Below are positions 1 through 7,839 of a DNA stretch of 64,000 nt, in pieces; within the stretch, counting starts at the first letter, position 1, and every line of letters begins with the position of its first letter. The position numbers were made by a program, and so were the translations under genes. The notes beneath the pieces are model-generated. The model saw nothing but the letters and a program-made list of their open reading frames with translations. It was not told the origin of the DNA and ran no database searches. The DNA is taken from NCBI RefSeq assembly GCF_022760175.1, contig NZ_CP094326.1:2778804-2842803 (forward strand). The letters are read 5' to 3'. Origin of the DNA: Zhouia spongiae. Its GTDB lineage: Bacteria; Bacteroidota; Bacteroidia; Flavobacteriales; Flavobacteriaceae.

Positions 1-1
1 G

Positions 2-118
2 GAAACTTTTGTAATCCCGGCTGAATCCGGCTCGTATAGGATTAACAATCTGGGACCAGGGATGGCCAAGGTTGTTAAATCGTATGTTAAACCAGAAGTA
101 TGTAATCATGAATTTTAA
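2..118 (+). CDS. C-terminal fragment of a probable mannose-6-phosphate isomerase-like cupin protein
   Basis: The window opens inside a reading frame of 38 codons that ends at TAA 116-118. Its visible end (ETFVIPAESGSYRI, then VVKSYVKPE) resembles the last cupin strands of class I phosphomannose isomerases, where an 'ETVLIPA' strand precedes the terminal strand. The gene overlaps the start of the sugar transporter by 11 bases, so the two are probably co-transcribed and translationally coupled, which fits a hexose uptake and isomerisation unit. Only the tail is seen, so the family call is tentative; another cupin-ended sugar enzyme is possible. Confidence 0.4.
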   Translation, partial: ETFVIPAESGSYRINNLGPGMAKVVKSYVKPEVCNHEF

Positions 119-1454
119 AATTGTATTTATTGCATTTGCGGCTGCACTGGCCGGATTTTTGTTTGGGTTTGACACTGCAGTGATTTCAGGCACAGTTGAA
201 TTGGTTAAGGAACAATTTAACCTTTCTGACGCCGGAATAGGCTGGTATGTTAGCTGTGCATTGGTAGGTGCTATTTCCGGTGTGGTATTTTCAGGTTACC
301 TGAGTGATAAATACGGCCGTAAATTTATGTTGATGCTATCCGGGGCCCTGTTTTTAATCTCAGCTCTGGGATGTACAGTTTCAGGGTCTTTTACAGAGCT
401 GGTACTTTATCGGTTAATAGGAGGTGTTGCCTTTGGGGTTGCATCTATGGTTTCGCCATTATACATCAGTGAAATTTCTCCGGCTCATATGCGAGGAAAA
501 TTGGTGTCGGTCTATCAGCTGGCTATTACACTTGGAATCCTTATAGCCTATTTTAGTAATTACTGGACGTCTCTCGCTCATGAAAGAGGACAGGATTCCG
601 GTTTTTTTCTGGCAAAACTTCTATATGGGGAACAATATTGGAGAGGCATGTTCTTTAATGAGGTATTTCCGGTGATTTTATTTTTAGGGTGCTTACTCTT
701 TATCCCTAAAAGTCCGAGATGGTTGATGGTAAAAAACAGGATAGATGCCGCCAGACAGATCATAGATGCATATCAAATAGAATATCAACAACAGAAAACG
801 GAGGTTAAAGAAGAAAAAACAGGTTTTTTTAAACTGGTAAAAGGAATTTACCGGCGTCCGATGCTTATAGCCATATTCTTGATGGTTTTCTCCCAGATAT
901 GTGGTATTAATGCAATTATTTATTACGGTCCCAGTATTTTGAATGAAGCCGGATTTACCCTGGGAGATGCCCTGGGAGGGCAGGTAACAATAGGTTTTGT
1001 GAATGTTGTTTTTACGTTTGTTGCAATCTATACCATAGACAGGTGGGGCCGAAAACCTCTTTTGAGGTTCGGTGCAACAGGTGTTATTTTGTCATTGTTG
1101 CTGATTAGTCTCATGTTCTTTCTGGGAGACAGCTATGCTAATTATGTTATAGTAGGAATACTGCTATATATTGCGTGTTATGCTTTTTCTCTGGGACCGG
1201 TTCAGTTTGTGATCGCATCTGAAGTATTTCCGACAAATATCAGGGGCAGGGCGCTGACTATAAGTACATTGTTTTTATGGGGAACAAATGCCATAGTTGG
1301 ACAGACTTTTCCAATGATATTATCGGAGTTAAAAGCTCCGCTTACTTTTTTGCTTTTTGGGGTAATCTGTATGCCGGCTATATGGATTATTAAAAAATAT
1401 ATTCCGGAAACAAAAGGAAAAACCCTGGAAGAAATAGAAAATTCATGGAAATAA
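108..1454 (+). CDS. MFS sugar porter (sugar:H+ symporter family)
   Basis: A 448-residue inner-membrane sugar transporter of the XylE/glucose-permease type with about 12 membrane helices. Hallmarks seen are the DKYGRK loop after helix 2, the long RLIGGVAFGVASMVSPLYIS stretch with SPAHMRG, the mid-protein PKSPRWL motif, the RWGRKP loop of the second half and the terminal PETKGKTLEEIE. I chose ATG 108 because its product begins directly at helix 1; in-frame TTG 72 and ATG 84 lie inside the upstream gene and would add residues not typical of the family. The start overlaps the preceding isomerase-like gene. The substrate is probably a hexose or xylose; the sequence does not say which. A related porter lies at 41906-43285. 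Confidence 0.9.
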   Translation: MNFKIVFIAFAAALAGFLFGFDTAVISGTVELVKEQFNLSDAGIGWYVSCALVGAISGVVFSGYLSDKYGRKFMLMLSGALFLISALGCTVSGSFTELVLYRLIGGVAFGVASMVSPLYISEISPAHMRGKLVSVYQLAITLGILIAYFSNYWTSLAHERGQDSGFFLAKLLYGEQYWRGMFFNEVFPVILFLGCLLFIPKSPRWLMVKNRIDAARQIIDAYQIEYQQQKTEVKEEKTGFFKLVKGIYRRPMLIAIFLMVFSQICGINAIIYYGPSILNEAGFTLGDALGGQVTIGFVNVVFTFVAIYTIDRWGRKPLLRFGATGVILSLLLISLMFFLGDSYANYVIVGILLYIACYAFSLGPVQFVIASEVFPTNIRGRALTISTLFLWGTNAIVGQTFPMILSELKAPLTFLLFGVICMPAIWIIKKYIPETKGKTLEEIENSWK

Positions 1455-1481
1455 AGGATTTTAAGAAAGATCAATATTAAA

Positions 1482-1516
1482 AGAGGCCGTCTAAGAATAT
1501 TAGGCGGCCTCTTTTT
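1482..1516. terminator. Bidirectional intrinsic terminator after the sugar porter
   Basis: AGAGGCCG-CTAA pairs with TTAG-CGGCCTCT around a short loop, followed by six T on the plus strand and preceded by an A-rich run for the minus strand. It lies 27 bases after the porter stop and also covers the 3' end of the remnant at 1500-1646. Confidence 0.75.
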
Positions 1517-1646
1517 TAGCGTTTTCAAGGGCTTCCATTTGCTTTAAAAATTGGTGACACCGAACTAGCCCTGCTACATTATGGAAATTACGCGATGTTC
1601 GTTCATCTAATAAGCCGCTTTATTCTTTTGCAGTTCTTAGAACTTC
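1500..1646 (-). pseudogene. Degraded 3' end of an unidentified gene
   Basis: On the minus strand, a frame ending at TAA 1500-1502 reads as about 40 residues of protein-like sequence (RNFHNVAGLVRCHQFLKQME, ending in an Ala/Lys-rich tail). An in-frame stop at 1620-1622 separates it from a further protein-like segment (EVLRTAKE), and another stop follows at 1647. The amphipathic, compositionally normal peptide and the terminator placed exactly at its end suggest the remains of a real gene. I do not recognise the family. It could be the tail of a decayed mobile-element gene, but nothing upstream can be read to confirm that. Confidence 0.3.
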
Positions 1647-2112
1647 TTAGACAAGAGATCTTTTAACATTTGATGAAACTGTCATTCTGCATGTCGGTTT
1701 AATGGTTTATAGCTTAAAAATTCAAACCCTCTTGCTTTTATTGAGGTTTCAAGGGAATGTTAGTAAAGAATGTTTAGACGTAATGACTCTCCTTCTAAAC
1801 TTTATTAATTATGGGCTGTCCTTACTTTTTGTGTGGTTTTGTCGAATGTTAGTGAGTTTGTAAAATTATATTTTAGCTTCTCAAATTTCAATGAAATGGA
1901 AAGGAATATTATCATAGTTTAACTAAGGAAATTTTAAAATGTTATTAATAAATTAATCTGATTTGTTAAAAACATTTACTATAAAAAAGATATTTCTATT
2001 TAAGGAAAAGAAAACCCTATGGTTTATAAATCATAGGGTTAGAACAATACCTTTTCGCGAAAGGAAGCCAAAGTTCTGATGGCTATATAACGTTCAGAAC
2101 AAATATAATTAT
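1647..2112. other. AT-rich intergenic stretch with two dyads
   Basis: I see no intact gene. It holds a perfect hairpin, AACCCTATG (2013-2021) with CATAGGGTT (2032-2040), followed in the minus direction by a T-rich run, so it could end minus-strand transcription. A second dyad, GTTCTGA (2073-2079) with TCAGAAC (2094-2100), sits 30 bases before the start of the small peptide gene and could be an operator or leader hairpin. Confidence 0.5.
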
Positions 2113-2130
2113 TTGTTAAAATTAATTGAA

Positions 2131-2325
2131 ATGAAAAAGTTAAGTTTAGATACCCTAAGGTTGAATTTTAAATACAAATTGCAACCAGAACAGTTGAAAA
2201 ATGTCTTAGGTGGAGACTATAATGAAGGTGGATTTAAATGTTATTCTAATGGACATCCGGTTGGTAATGCTGAGAATGCAGCTGGTTGTGCTGCGTTTGT
2301 TTGGCATGTGATTAACATCAAATAA
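2131..2325 (+). CDS. Double-glycine leader peptide, putative bacteriocin or RiPP-type precursor
   Basis: A 64-residue peptide starting MKKLSLDTLRLNF, with a leader ending EQLKNVLGG (Gly27-Gly28). This is the layout of Bacteroidota GG-leader natural-product precursors, in which a peptidase-containing ABC exporter cuts after the GG. The predicted core of 36 residues is Gly/Asn-rich with two cysteines (Cys37, Cys53) and a hydrophobic end (AAFVWHVINI), compatible with a disulfide-closed secreted peptide. ATG 2131 gives the usual leader start; TTG 2113 would add six residues. No C39-type exporter, LanM/LanB-like enzyme or other modification gene is in the window. The next gene, 52 bases on, encodes a small secreted protein. 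Function is inferred from the leader only. Confidence 0.6.
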   Translation: MKKLSLDTLRLNFKYKLQPEQLKNVLGGDYNEGGFKCYSNGHPVGNAENAAGCAAFVWHVINIK

Positions 2326-2377
2326 ATTAGATACGGTTTTTAAATTATCAAATACGTTAAAATTAAAACTCATAAAC

Positions 2378-2791
2378 ATGAAAGTGGTTTTATTTTCTAT
2401 AGTGATGACTATTATATGCTTAAATACTGAAATTTACGGACAGACTCTTCAGAATTCGTCCTATAATATTTATGTTTTAGTTGACTCAGATAAATCAGTT
2501 ACGATAAATGATTTTGAAAATGTTAAAAGATCATTGATTAGTAAAAAGGTTAAAGACATAACTTCTGGTCTAAAATTTAACGTCGACAAAAATGTTGTTT
2601 TTAAAATATATGGACATGAAAGTCTTAATTTAGGTGATATCTCCGATGTACAGGACTTATTATTAAAGGGATATACTGCCGAATGTGAAAGATATTTATT
2701 GTTAGAAAATGAAAAGATTAATTTCTTGGATGAGCCAAAATGGTATGAAAACCTTAAAGAACTTAAGGTTTTAAGATTAGAGAATAATTAG
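2378..2791 (+). CDS. Small secreted protein of unknown function next to the GG-leader peptide
   Basis: A 137-residue protein with an N-terminal signal peptide (hydrophobic residues 3-17, cleavage probably after IYGQ). The mature part is a mixed alpha/beta-looking domain with YNIYVLVDSDKSVTINDFE and paired charged segments, one cysteine and no recognisable motif. It lies 52 bases after the GG-leader peptide on the same strand in the same AT-rich pocket, so the two are likely co-expressed. It may be an immunity or accessory factor for that peptide, but that is inference from position alone. I do not recognise a family. Confidence 0.55.
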   Translation: MKVVLFSIVMTIICLNTEIYGQTLQNSSYNIYVLVDSDKSVTINDFENVKRSLISKKVKDITSGLKFNVDKNVVFKIYGHESLNLGDISDVQDLLLKGYTAECERYLLLENEKINFLDEPKWYENLKELKVLRLENN

Positions 2792-3097
2792 CTTGAAAGA
2801 ATATATCAGTATTAAAGATTAATTAATAGTTAAAAATACTTGGATGAAGTTTAGTTAATTAAAATTTTAATAATTCAAGTGCAGCCTATATCAAATCTAT
2901 AATCAACATATATTTCCTGAGACAGCAAGAACAAAAAAATGTAGAATTCTTCCTTTATAGATTAACTACAATTTTTGCATAAACACAACAATTGGGTAGG
3001 ATCCATATTTTTTGATATTAAATGAAAGTGTATAAAATGAAAAATCCCATAAACACTAATGTTTTATGGGATTTTGTTGAGTTTGTATTGCTCCTCG
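2792..3097. other. Intergenic stretch, no gene seen, ending in a tRNA terminator
   Basis: AT-rich and without a credible reading frame. Its only clear structure is the hairpin at 3041-3075 described separately. Confidence 0.5.
3041..3075 (-). terminator. Terminator of the tRNA-Ser gene
   Basis: AAAATCCCATAAA (3041-3053) pairs perfectly with TTTATGGGATTTT (3063-3075). It starts 22 bases beyond the 3' end of the minus-strand tRNA and is followed in that direction by a moderately T-rich run. Confidence 0.65.
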
Positions 3098-3182
3098 CGG
3101 AGAAAGAGGGATTCGAACCCCCGGAGGTGTGACCCTCAACAGTTTTCAAGACTGCCGCATTCGACCACTCTGCCATTTCTCC
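3098..3182 (-). tRNA. tRNA-Ser (anticodon TGA)
   Basis: On the minus strand GGAGAAA (from 3182) pairs with TTTCTCC (ending 3099), with discriminator G at 3098. The D arm (TGGCAGAGTGGTCGAATGCG), an anticodon loop CTTGAAA giving TGA, a long variable arm typical of serine tRNA and the T arm GGGTTCGAATCCC are all present. The 3' CCA is not encoded. A -7 promoter element lies just upstream and a hairpin terminator downstream. Confidence 0.95.
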
Positions 3183-3192
3183 TTTGCGGTTG

Positions 3193-3200
3193 CAAATATA
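3193..3200 (-). promoter_or_regulatory. -7 promoter element of tRNA-Ser
   Basis: TATATTTG on the minus strand matches the Bacteroidota -7 consensus TAnnTTTG and ends 11 bases before the tRNA 5' end, placing the start of transcription a few bases before the mature tRNA. Confidence 0.6.
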
Positions 3201-3324
3201 GAAACCTTTTTTATATCTGAAAAACAAAAAACAACCTTTTTTTTAATTCATTTTATAGTGGACTTATTATCAGTTTTATATGCTATTAAAAAAGAGAGAT
3301 TATCGAACTTTTTATGTAATAGTG

Positions 3325-3332
3325 TACTTTTG
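3325..3332 (+). promoter_or_regulatory. -7 promoter element of the TauE/SafE permease gene
   Basis: TACTTTTG fits TAnnTTTG and ends 16 bases before ATG 3349, implying a very short leader. A -33 TTTG is not clear. Confidence 0.5.
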
Positions 3333-3348
3333 CAACTAAACATTTCAG

Positions 3349-4101
3349 ATGGCACCCATATTAGAAGCAGGCTTGCTTATAGCAATTGGTTTTATAGTAG
3401 GTATAATCAATACAATATCCGGCGGAGGATCAACACTGACACTGCCTGTCCTTATTTTTTTAGGCTTAGACGCCGCTACTGCTAACGGAACCAATCGCAT
3501 AGCTATTTTAACACAGAATATAACTGCTATAGCCGGGTTTAAAAGTAAGGGTGTAAGGGTAAGTAAGATTAGTTGGTGGCTGGGGTTTTCAGCTTTGGCC
3601 GGCTCACTGATCGGTGCTAAAATAGCTATTGACATAAGAGATGAAACTTTTAATAGGGTTTTAGCCATAGTGATGCTTTTTATTGTTGGCCTAATGGTGT
3701 TTAAGCCTAAACGCAATTTTAATGAATTAGTGGAGCGGCTTACAGGTAAGTATTTCTGGATGTCATTTACAGCTTTTTTCTTTATCGGTATTTATGGCGG
3801 ATTTATTCAGGCCGGAACAGGTATTTTAATGATGCTGGCACTATCTCTGATAAACAATATGAGCCTGGTTAAAACTAACGTTGTGAAAGCGGTTACCATG
3901 CTTATATATACCATAGCAACCCTGTTGGTATTTTGGTATACAGATAACCTGAATTTTAAATATGGGCTTTTAATGGCTATAGGCCAGGCGGCGGGAGGAT
4001 GGCTTAGCAGTAGATGGTCTGTCGATAAAGGAGATGGTTTTGTAAAATTGTTTTTGATATTAATGGTGATAGTCATGGCCGTAAAACTATGGTTTTTTTG
4101 A
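3349..4101 (+). CDS. TauE/SafE-family permease (sulfite/anion exporter-like)
   Basis: A 250-residue inner-membrane protein with about eight hydrophobic helices in two related halves. The family's glycine-rich motifs are visible: GIINTISGGGSTLTLPVL at residues 19-36 and the matching GIYGGFIQAGTGILMM in the second half. TauE/SafE (DUF81) proteins move small organosulfur or other anions, but substrates are mostly unknown and no sulfur gene lies beside this one. It is monocistronic by position, transcribed away from tRNA-Ser from the -7 element at 3325. Family assignment is strong; substrate is open. Confidence 0.88.
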   Translation: MAPILEAGLLIAIGFIVGIINTISGGGSTLTLPVLIFLGLDAATANGTNRIAILTQNITAIAGFKSKGVRVSKISWWLGFSALAGSLIGAKIAIDIRDETFNRVLAIVMLFIVGLMVFKPKRNFNELVERLTGKYFWMSFTAFFFIGIYGGFIQAGTGILMMLALSLINNMSLVKTNVVKAVTMLIYTIATLLVFWYTDNLNFKYGLLMAIGQAAGGWLSSRWSVDKGDGFVKLFLILMVIVMAVKLWFF

Positions 4102-4215
4102 TTATTAGATAATTAAAACTTATTGAAGAGATTTGTTGTTCTGATGAATAACTTCTTATTTTGATCCAGTTACAGGGAAATTTGAACCCCCCGTTTATCT
4201 TAAAAATGATGAATA

Positions 4216-4848
4216 ATGAATATTCTAGATAAATTAAAATGGCGTTACGCGGTAAAGAAATTTGATTCAGAAAGAAAATTATCTGATGAAAAATTAAACA
4301 TATTAAAAGAGGCTTTCAACCTTACAGCGACCTCATATGGTTTACAACCGGTTAAATTACTGATTATAGAGAACAAGCAGCTCAAAGAAGAGCTGGTAAC
4401 TCATTCATGGAACCAGCGGCAGGTAGCTGATGCCTCTCATCTTTTAGTATTTTGTATACATAGAAACGTCGATGCGTTGTATATAAAGACTTATTTTGAA
4501 AGGGTAAAACATGTAAGAAATACTCCCGATGAAATACTCGATCCGTTTCGTAATTATCTTATAGACGATTTTGGAAGTAAAGACCAGCAGGAGGTCGATG
4601 ATTGGGCTATTAAACAGGCTTATCTTGTTTTAGGTAATTTACTGACCGTTTGTGCAGCAGAACAGATCGATTCTTGCCCGATGGAAGGATTTGTTTCTGA
4701 AAAGTATGACGAATTACTTGATTTACCAAAGAAGAATTTGAAATCCGTTTTGGTGATGCCTGTTGGTTACAGAGCAGCAGATGATATGTTTGCCGATTTT
4801 AAAAAGGTCCGTAAAGAATTATCGGAAGCTATAGAGGAGATAATTTAG
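4216..4848 (+). CDS. NAD(P)H-dependent oxidoreductase, nitroreductase family
   Basis: A 210-residue FMN enzyme of the NfsB/YdgI type, predicted cytosolic homodimer. Seen are the N-terminal WRYAVKKFD motif (FMN phosphate contact), SYGLQPVKLLII, WNQRQVADASHLLVFC and the late CPMEGFVSEKYDELL, then LVMPVGYRA, in the usual order and at the usual length. Such enzymes reduce quinones, nitro compounds or flavins; the physiological substrate cannot be read from sequence. It stands alone, ends before a bidirectional terminator and converges on the RibB gene. ATG 4216 gives the canonical family start. Confidence 0.9.
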   Translation: MNILDKLKWRYAVKKFDSERKLSDEKLNILKEAFNLTATSYGLQPVKLLIIENKQLKEELVTHSWNQRQVADASHLLVFCIHRNVDALYIKTYFERVKHVRNTPDEILDPFRNYLIDDFGSKDQQEVDDWAIKQAYLVLGNLLTVCAAEQIDSCPMEGFVSEKYDELLDLPKKNLKSVLVMPVGYRAADDMFADFKKVRKELSEAIEEII

Positions 4849-4943
4849 ATGAAAGAAGAGGTTTTGTAAAATCAGTATTGCTCATATGTATATATACCGG
4901 AACGTCCATTTGAGATTATTAAGTTCGTTCAATACAGTCTCAT

Positions 4944-4986
4944 GAAACACAAAAGAGGCAGCCATCGGCTGCCTCTTTTGTGTTTC
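4944..4986. terminator. Bidirectional terminator between convergent genes
   Basis: A perfect 20-bp inverted repeat (4944-4963 with 4967-4986) around a 3-base ATC loop. Its A-rich left arm and T-rich right arm let it act in both directions for the nitroreductase gene and the minus-strand RibB gene. Confidence 0.9.
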
Positions 4987-5000
4987 AATATATCGATCTA

Positions 5001-6146
5001 TTAATAATTTTTATAGTCCACTATTTCCAGACCGTAACCAATCATTCCCACTCGCTTGGTACGTTCGGAATTGCTCATTAAAACAATTTTGGAAATGTCT
5101 ATATCATGTAAAATTTGAGCGCCGATTCCAAAATCCTTACTATCCATATTGATCTTCGGAGCCTTCATTTCCCCCTCAGACTGAATTGATTTTAATTCCT
5201 TGATGCGTCTTAAGAGGTCTAAAGCTCTTACTTCCTGATTAATAAATAAAATGGCTCCTTTCCCTTCTTCATTGATTTGTTTAAACATGCTATCCAGTTT
5301 TTTATCAGCATCATTGGTCAAGGTTCCCAGAATGTCATTGTTAACAAGTGTTGAGTTGATACGTGTAAGGACAGGGTCGCCTAATTTCCAGCTCCCTTTT
5401 GTAAGGGCAATATGGATGTGTTTGTTAGTTGTCTGCTGATAAGCTCTTAATCTGAATGTTCCGAAACGTGTATTGATGTCGAAATCTTCTTTTTTGTCTA
5501 TCAGGCTATCGTGTTGCATCCTGTAAGCAACCAGGTCTTCTATGGAAACCAGTTTTAAATCAAACTTTTTAGCTACTTCCACCAATTCCGGTAAGCGCGC
5601 CATGGTTCCGTCATCGTTCATGATCTCACAGATTACGCCTGCAGGTTGAAATCCTGCCAAACGTGCAAAATCTATAGCAGCTTCGGTATGCCCGGTTCTT
5701 CTTAAAACGCCCCCTTCTTTAGCCGTTAGAGGAAAAATATGTCCGGGACGGGTTAATACATGAGGCTTGGTTTCTTTATCAACTAATGCCTTGATGGTTT
5801 TTGATCTGTCGGAAGCAGAAATACCGGTAGTAACACCATCGCCTTTCAGATCAACAGATATGGTGAAAGCGGTTTCCATGGCATCGGTATTATTATTTAC
5901 CATGGGTTGTAATTCAAGCTCTCTGCATCTTTTTTCGGTAAGAGGGGCACAAATCAGCCCTCTCCCGTGGGTAGCCATGAAGTTGATCATTTCGGGAGAA
6001 ACCTTATCAGCGGCAGCAACAAAGTCACCTTCATTTTCCCGGTCTTCATCATCAACGACAATAATCACTTTTCCATTTCTTATATCCTCAATAGCTTCTT
6101 CTATTGTATTGAGCTTTATCATATTTTCTGAAACTGTAGTTGCCAT
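5001..6146 (-). CDS. ribB: 3,4-dihydroxy-2-butanone-4-phosphate synthase with degenerate GTP cyclohydrolase II-like domain
   Basis: A 381-residue riboflavin-pathway protein. Residues 1-210 are a complete RibB domain making dihydroxybutanone phosphate from ribulose 5-phosphate: the acidic metal/substrate loop VDDEDRENEG (31-40), MATHGRGLI, HVLTRPGHIFPL and RTGHTEAAIDF are intact. Residues about 220-381 align in layout with RibA, but the zinc-binding Cys pattern (a Cys before HSE/TGD, then CDC) is absent: this stretch reads VLTRINSTLVNNDILG. GTP cyclohydrolase II activity is therefore unlikely. Other Bacteroidota carry RibBA-like proteins with a non-catalytic tail. A separate RibA would be expected elsewhere in the genome. 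The gene sits 36 bases beyond the stop of the LptF/G gene. Confidence 0.9.
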   Translation of the reverse strand: MATTVSENMIKLNTIEEAIEDIRNGKVIIVVDDEDRENEGDFVAAADKVSPEMINFMATHGRGLICAPLTEKRCRELELQPMVNNNTDAMETAFTISVDLKGDGVTTGISASDRSKTIKALVDKETKPHVLTRPGHIFPLTAKEGGVLRRTGHTEAAIDFARLAGFQPAGVICEIMNDDGTMARLPELVEVAKKFDLKLVSIEDLVAYRMQHDSLIDKKEDFDINTRFGTFRLRAYQQTTNKHIHIALTKGSWKLGDPVLTRINSTLVNNDILGTLTNDADKKLDSMFKQINEEGKGAILFINQEVRALDLLRRIKELKSIQSEGEMKAPKINMDSKDFGIGAQILHDIDISKIVLMSNSERTKRVGMIGYGLEIVDYKNY

Positions 6147-6159
6147 AACAAATTTTGTA

Positions 6160-6167
6160 CAAAATTA
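6160..6167 (-). promoter_or_regulatory. Candidate -7 element of the ribB gene
   Basis: TAATTTTG on the minus strand fits TAnnTTTG and ends 13 bases before the start codon. It lies in the short gap after the upstream gene. No good -33 is seen. Confidence 0.4.
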
Positions 6168-6182
6168 AGGATAACAGGAATA

Positions 6183-7715
6183 TTAGTTGTTATCTTGTTT
6201 AAAGAAGTTTTTTTTGACTTTAATAAAGCCTGATATTTTCTGAAAAAGTTTATTTGAGAATAATCTGTCCATACTCATAACAGCCTTGTCGGCAGTCGCT
6301 CTTCGGGTAAATAATACCCCGAGCGGAAGCATGATACTTGTTGCCAGCCACGAGCCTACAAATGGGGGGATACTGCCGTCTTCCGCATAGTTCTTGGCAA
6401 ATATTCCGATAAAGTGGTATACCAGAAACAGTACAATGGCGATTACCATCGGTAGTCCAATACCGCCTTTTCTGATAATGGCACCTAAAGGAGCACCTAC
6501 AAAAAATAAGATTACACAACCAAAGGCCAGAGCGAACTTATCGTTCAGAGCAAGGCGGTGAAGCATATAGATTTTGGTTTTGTTATTCAGAAATATTTTT
6601 TTGCCTTCAATGGTTGTTACAGTGTTGGAAACATTGTTCAAAGCATATTCGAACAGTTGCACCCTCTTGTAATCATCATACAGGGCAATAATATCCTGGG
6701 TAGAGTTAATGACAACAGTATCTTTTTTTATTTCTTCATTTCGTATTTCATCCGTATCTAAACTATCCTTGACCGGATCAGGGACATCAGGTTTGTTTAC
6801 AAATTTATTCAGATATATAATGCCTGATCTTTTGTAGATGCTCTCTCCGAAATCGGTTATTAACTTCTTATTTTCTTTTTTAAGGGTGTCGATAGTGCTT
6901 CGGAGTTCCATAACGGTAAGCATTTTATGGGTGTTAACTCCGTTTTCTTCTTCGAGGTCCTGATTATTCAGTTTTGAAAGGTCTACATTAATGGTGTAGG
7001 TTTCAAAATTTGCTTTTGCATGGGGAAGCTTTCTGTCTCTCTTGTTTTTGGACTGGATATCTTCGTAATAATTACCGTCTTTTAATACAAGCTGAAGAAT
7101 ACTGGATTTTTCGCTGCTCAGTAGTTCTCCTTCCTTGGCTTTGATGACTGTGGTATTATCTCCGGAAGCATTAGTTTTATGTATGGTAATGGTTTTCAGT
7201 AAGCGGTCATTATCGCCGTACTTGTCATCGACCTTGATATTCATGTTCGAATCGCCGATATCGGAAAAAACCCCTTCTGTAATAGCAAGTGCCGGCTTTA
7301 CCTGGGCTATATTTCTTCTGAGGTTAAATGATTTGTATTCGGCAGCCGGGATGACGTTGTTTGCAAAGAAAAAGGTACCAATAGCCAACAGGATAATAAA
7401 GATTATTAGTGGTCTCATGGCTCTTTGGAGTGAAATTCCAGAAGCTTTCATGGCTGCAAATTCATAATTCTCAGCAAAGGCTCCAAACGTCATAATAGAG
7501 GCCAGCAAGACCGTTAATGGCAATACCTGTGGTACCAGATTGGGCATGAAATAGAACAGAAACTTACCAATGATAATAAGATCCAGTCCTTTACCTGCCA
7601 GCTCATCAATAAACATCCATATGGTCTGAAAGACAAATATGAACATTAGAATAACGAACGAACTGGTAAAATTGAATAAAAACCTTGCTAAAATATAACG
7701 GTCTAGTATTTTCAC
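6183..7715 (-). CDS. LptF/LptG-family permease (lipopolysaccharide export)
   Basis: A 510-residue inner-membrane protein of the YjgP/YjgQ family. It has paired helices at the N-terminus (ILDRYILARFLFNF, then a helix near residues 15-35), a second pair around residues 55-110 including the ENYEFAAMKASGIS coupling segment, a large periplasmic jellyroll-like region (about 125-385) and two or three C-terminal helices. In the Lpt machine such subunits pair with LptB ATPase to pull LPS out of the inner membrane. Its length exceeds E. coli LptF/G (about 360) because of an extended, charged periplasmic insert, as often seen in Bacteroidota. LptF versus LptG cannot be decided. The next upstream gene encodes a LolA-like carrier, giving an envelope-lipid theme. 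Confidence 0.88.
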   Translation of the reverse strand: MKILDRYILARFLFNFTSSFVILMFIFVFQTIWMFIDELAGKGLDLIIIGKFLFYFMPNLVPQVLPLTVLLASIMTFGAFAENYEFAAMKASGISLQRAMRPLIIFIILLAIGTFFFANNVIPAAEYKSFNLRRNIAQVKPALAITEGVFSDIGDSNMNIKVDDKYGDNDRLLKTITIHKTNASGDNTTVIKAKEGELLSSEKSSILQLVLKDGNYYEDIQSKNKRDRKLPHAKANFETYTINVDLSKLNNQDLEEENGVNTHKMLTVMELRSTIDTLKKENKKLITDFGESIYKRSGIIYLNKFVNKPDVPDPVKDSLDTDEIRNEEIKKDTVVINSTQDIIALYDDYKRVQLFEYALNNVSNTVTTIEGKKIFLNNKTKIYMLHRLALNDKFALAFGCVILFFVGAPLGAIIRKGGIGLPMVIAIVLFLVYHFIGIFAKNYAEDGSIPPFVGSWLATSIMLPLGVLFTRRATADKAVMSMDRLFSNKLFQKISGFIKVKKNFFKQDNN

Positions 7716-7725
7716 ACGCTTAAAC

Positions 7726-7747
7726 TTACTCGATCATCGAGATTTAA
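7726..7747. promoter_or_regulatory. Palindrome CTCGAT-n-ATCGAG upstream of the LptF/G gene
   Basis: A 22-base motif centred on CTCGAT-C-ATCGAG, 10 bases upstream of the LptF/G start codon. On the other strand it is identical at 21 of 22 positions to the site at 27588-27609 upstream of susD. It looks like an operator or leader element. Confidence 0.45.
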
Positions 7748-7807
7748 ATGGTTATTCTGAAAAAAACAGTTTCATTTAAATAAAGATTCCTGCATATATC
7801 AGGTACT

Positions 7808-7824
7808 GTTACAGTATCTGTAAC
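7808..7824. promoter_or_regulatory. Perfect palindrome GTTACAG-tat-CTGTAAC
   Basis: A 7-bp perfect inverted repeat with a 3-base centre, in the gap between the lolA-like gene (stop at 7840) and the LptF/G start. No T-run follows, so an operator or an RNA-processing hairpin is as likely as a terminator. Confidence 0.35.
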
Positions 7825-7839
7825 ACGATATAATAATGT

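Noticed and set aside
3018-3227. 69-codon minus-strand frame
   Set aside because: It reads straight through tRNA-Ser and its terminator; the tRNA explains the sequence.
6147-6182. FMN riboswitch before ribB
   Set aside because: Only 36 bases separate ribB from the upstream gene, too short for the element, and no RFN-like sequence is seen.
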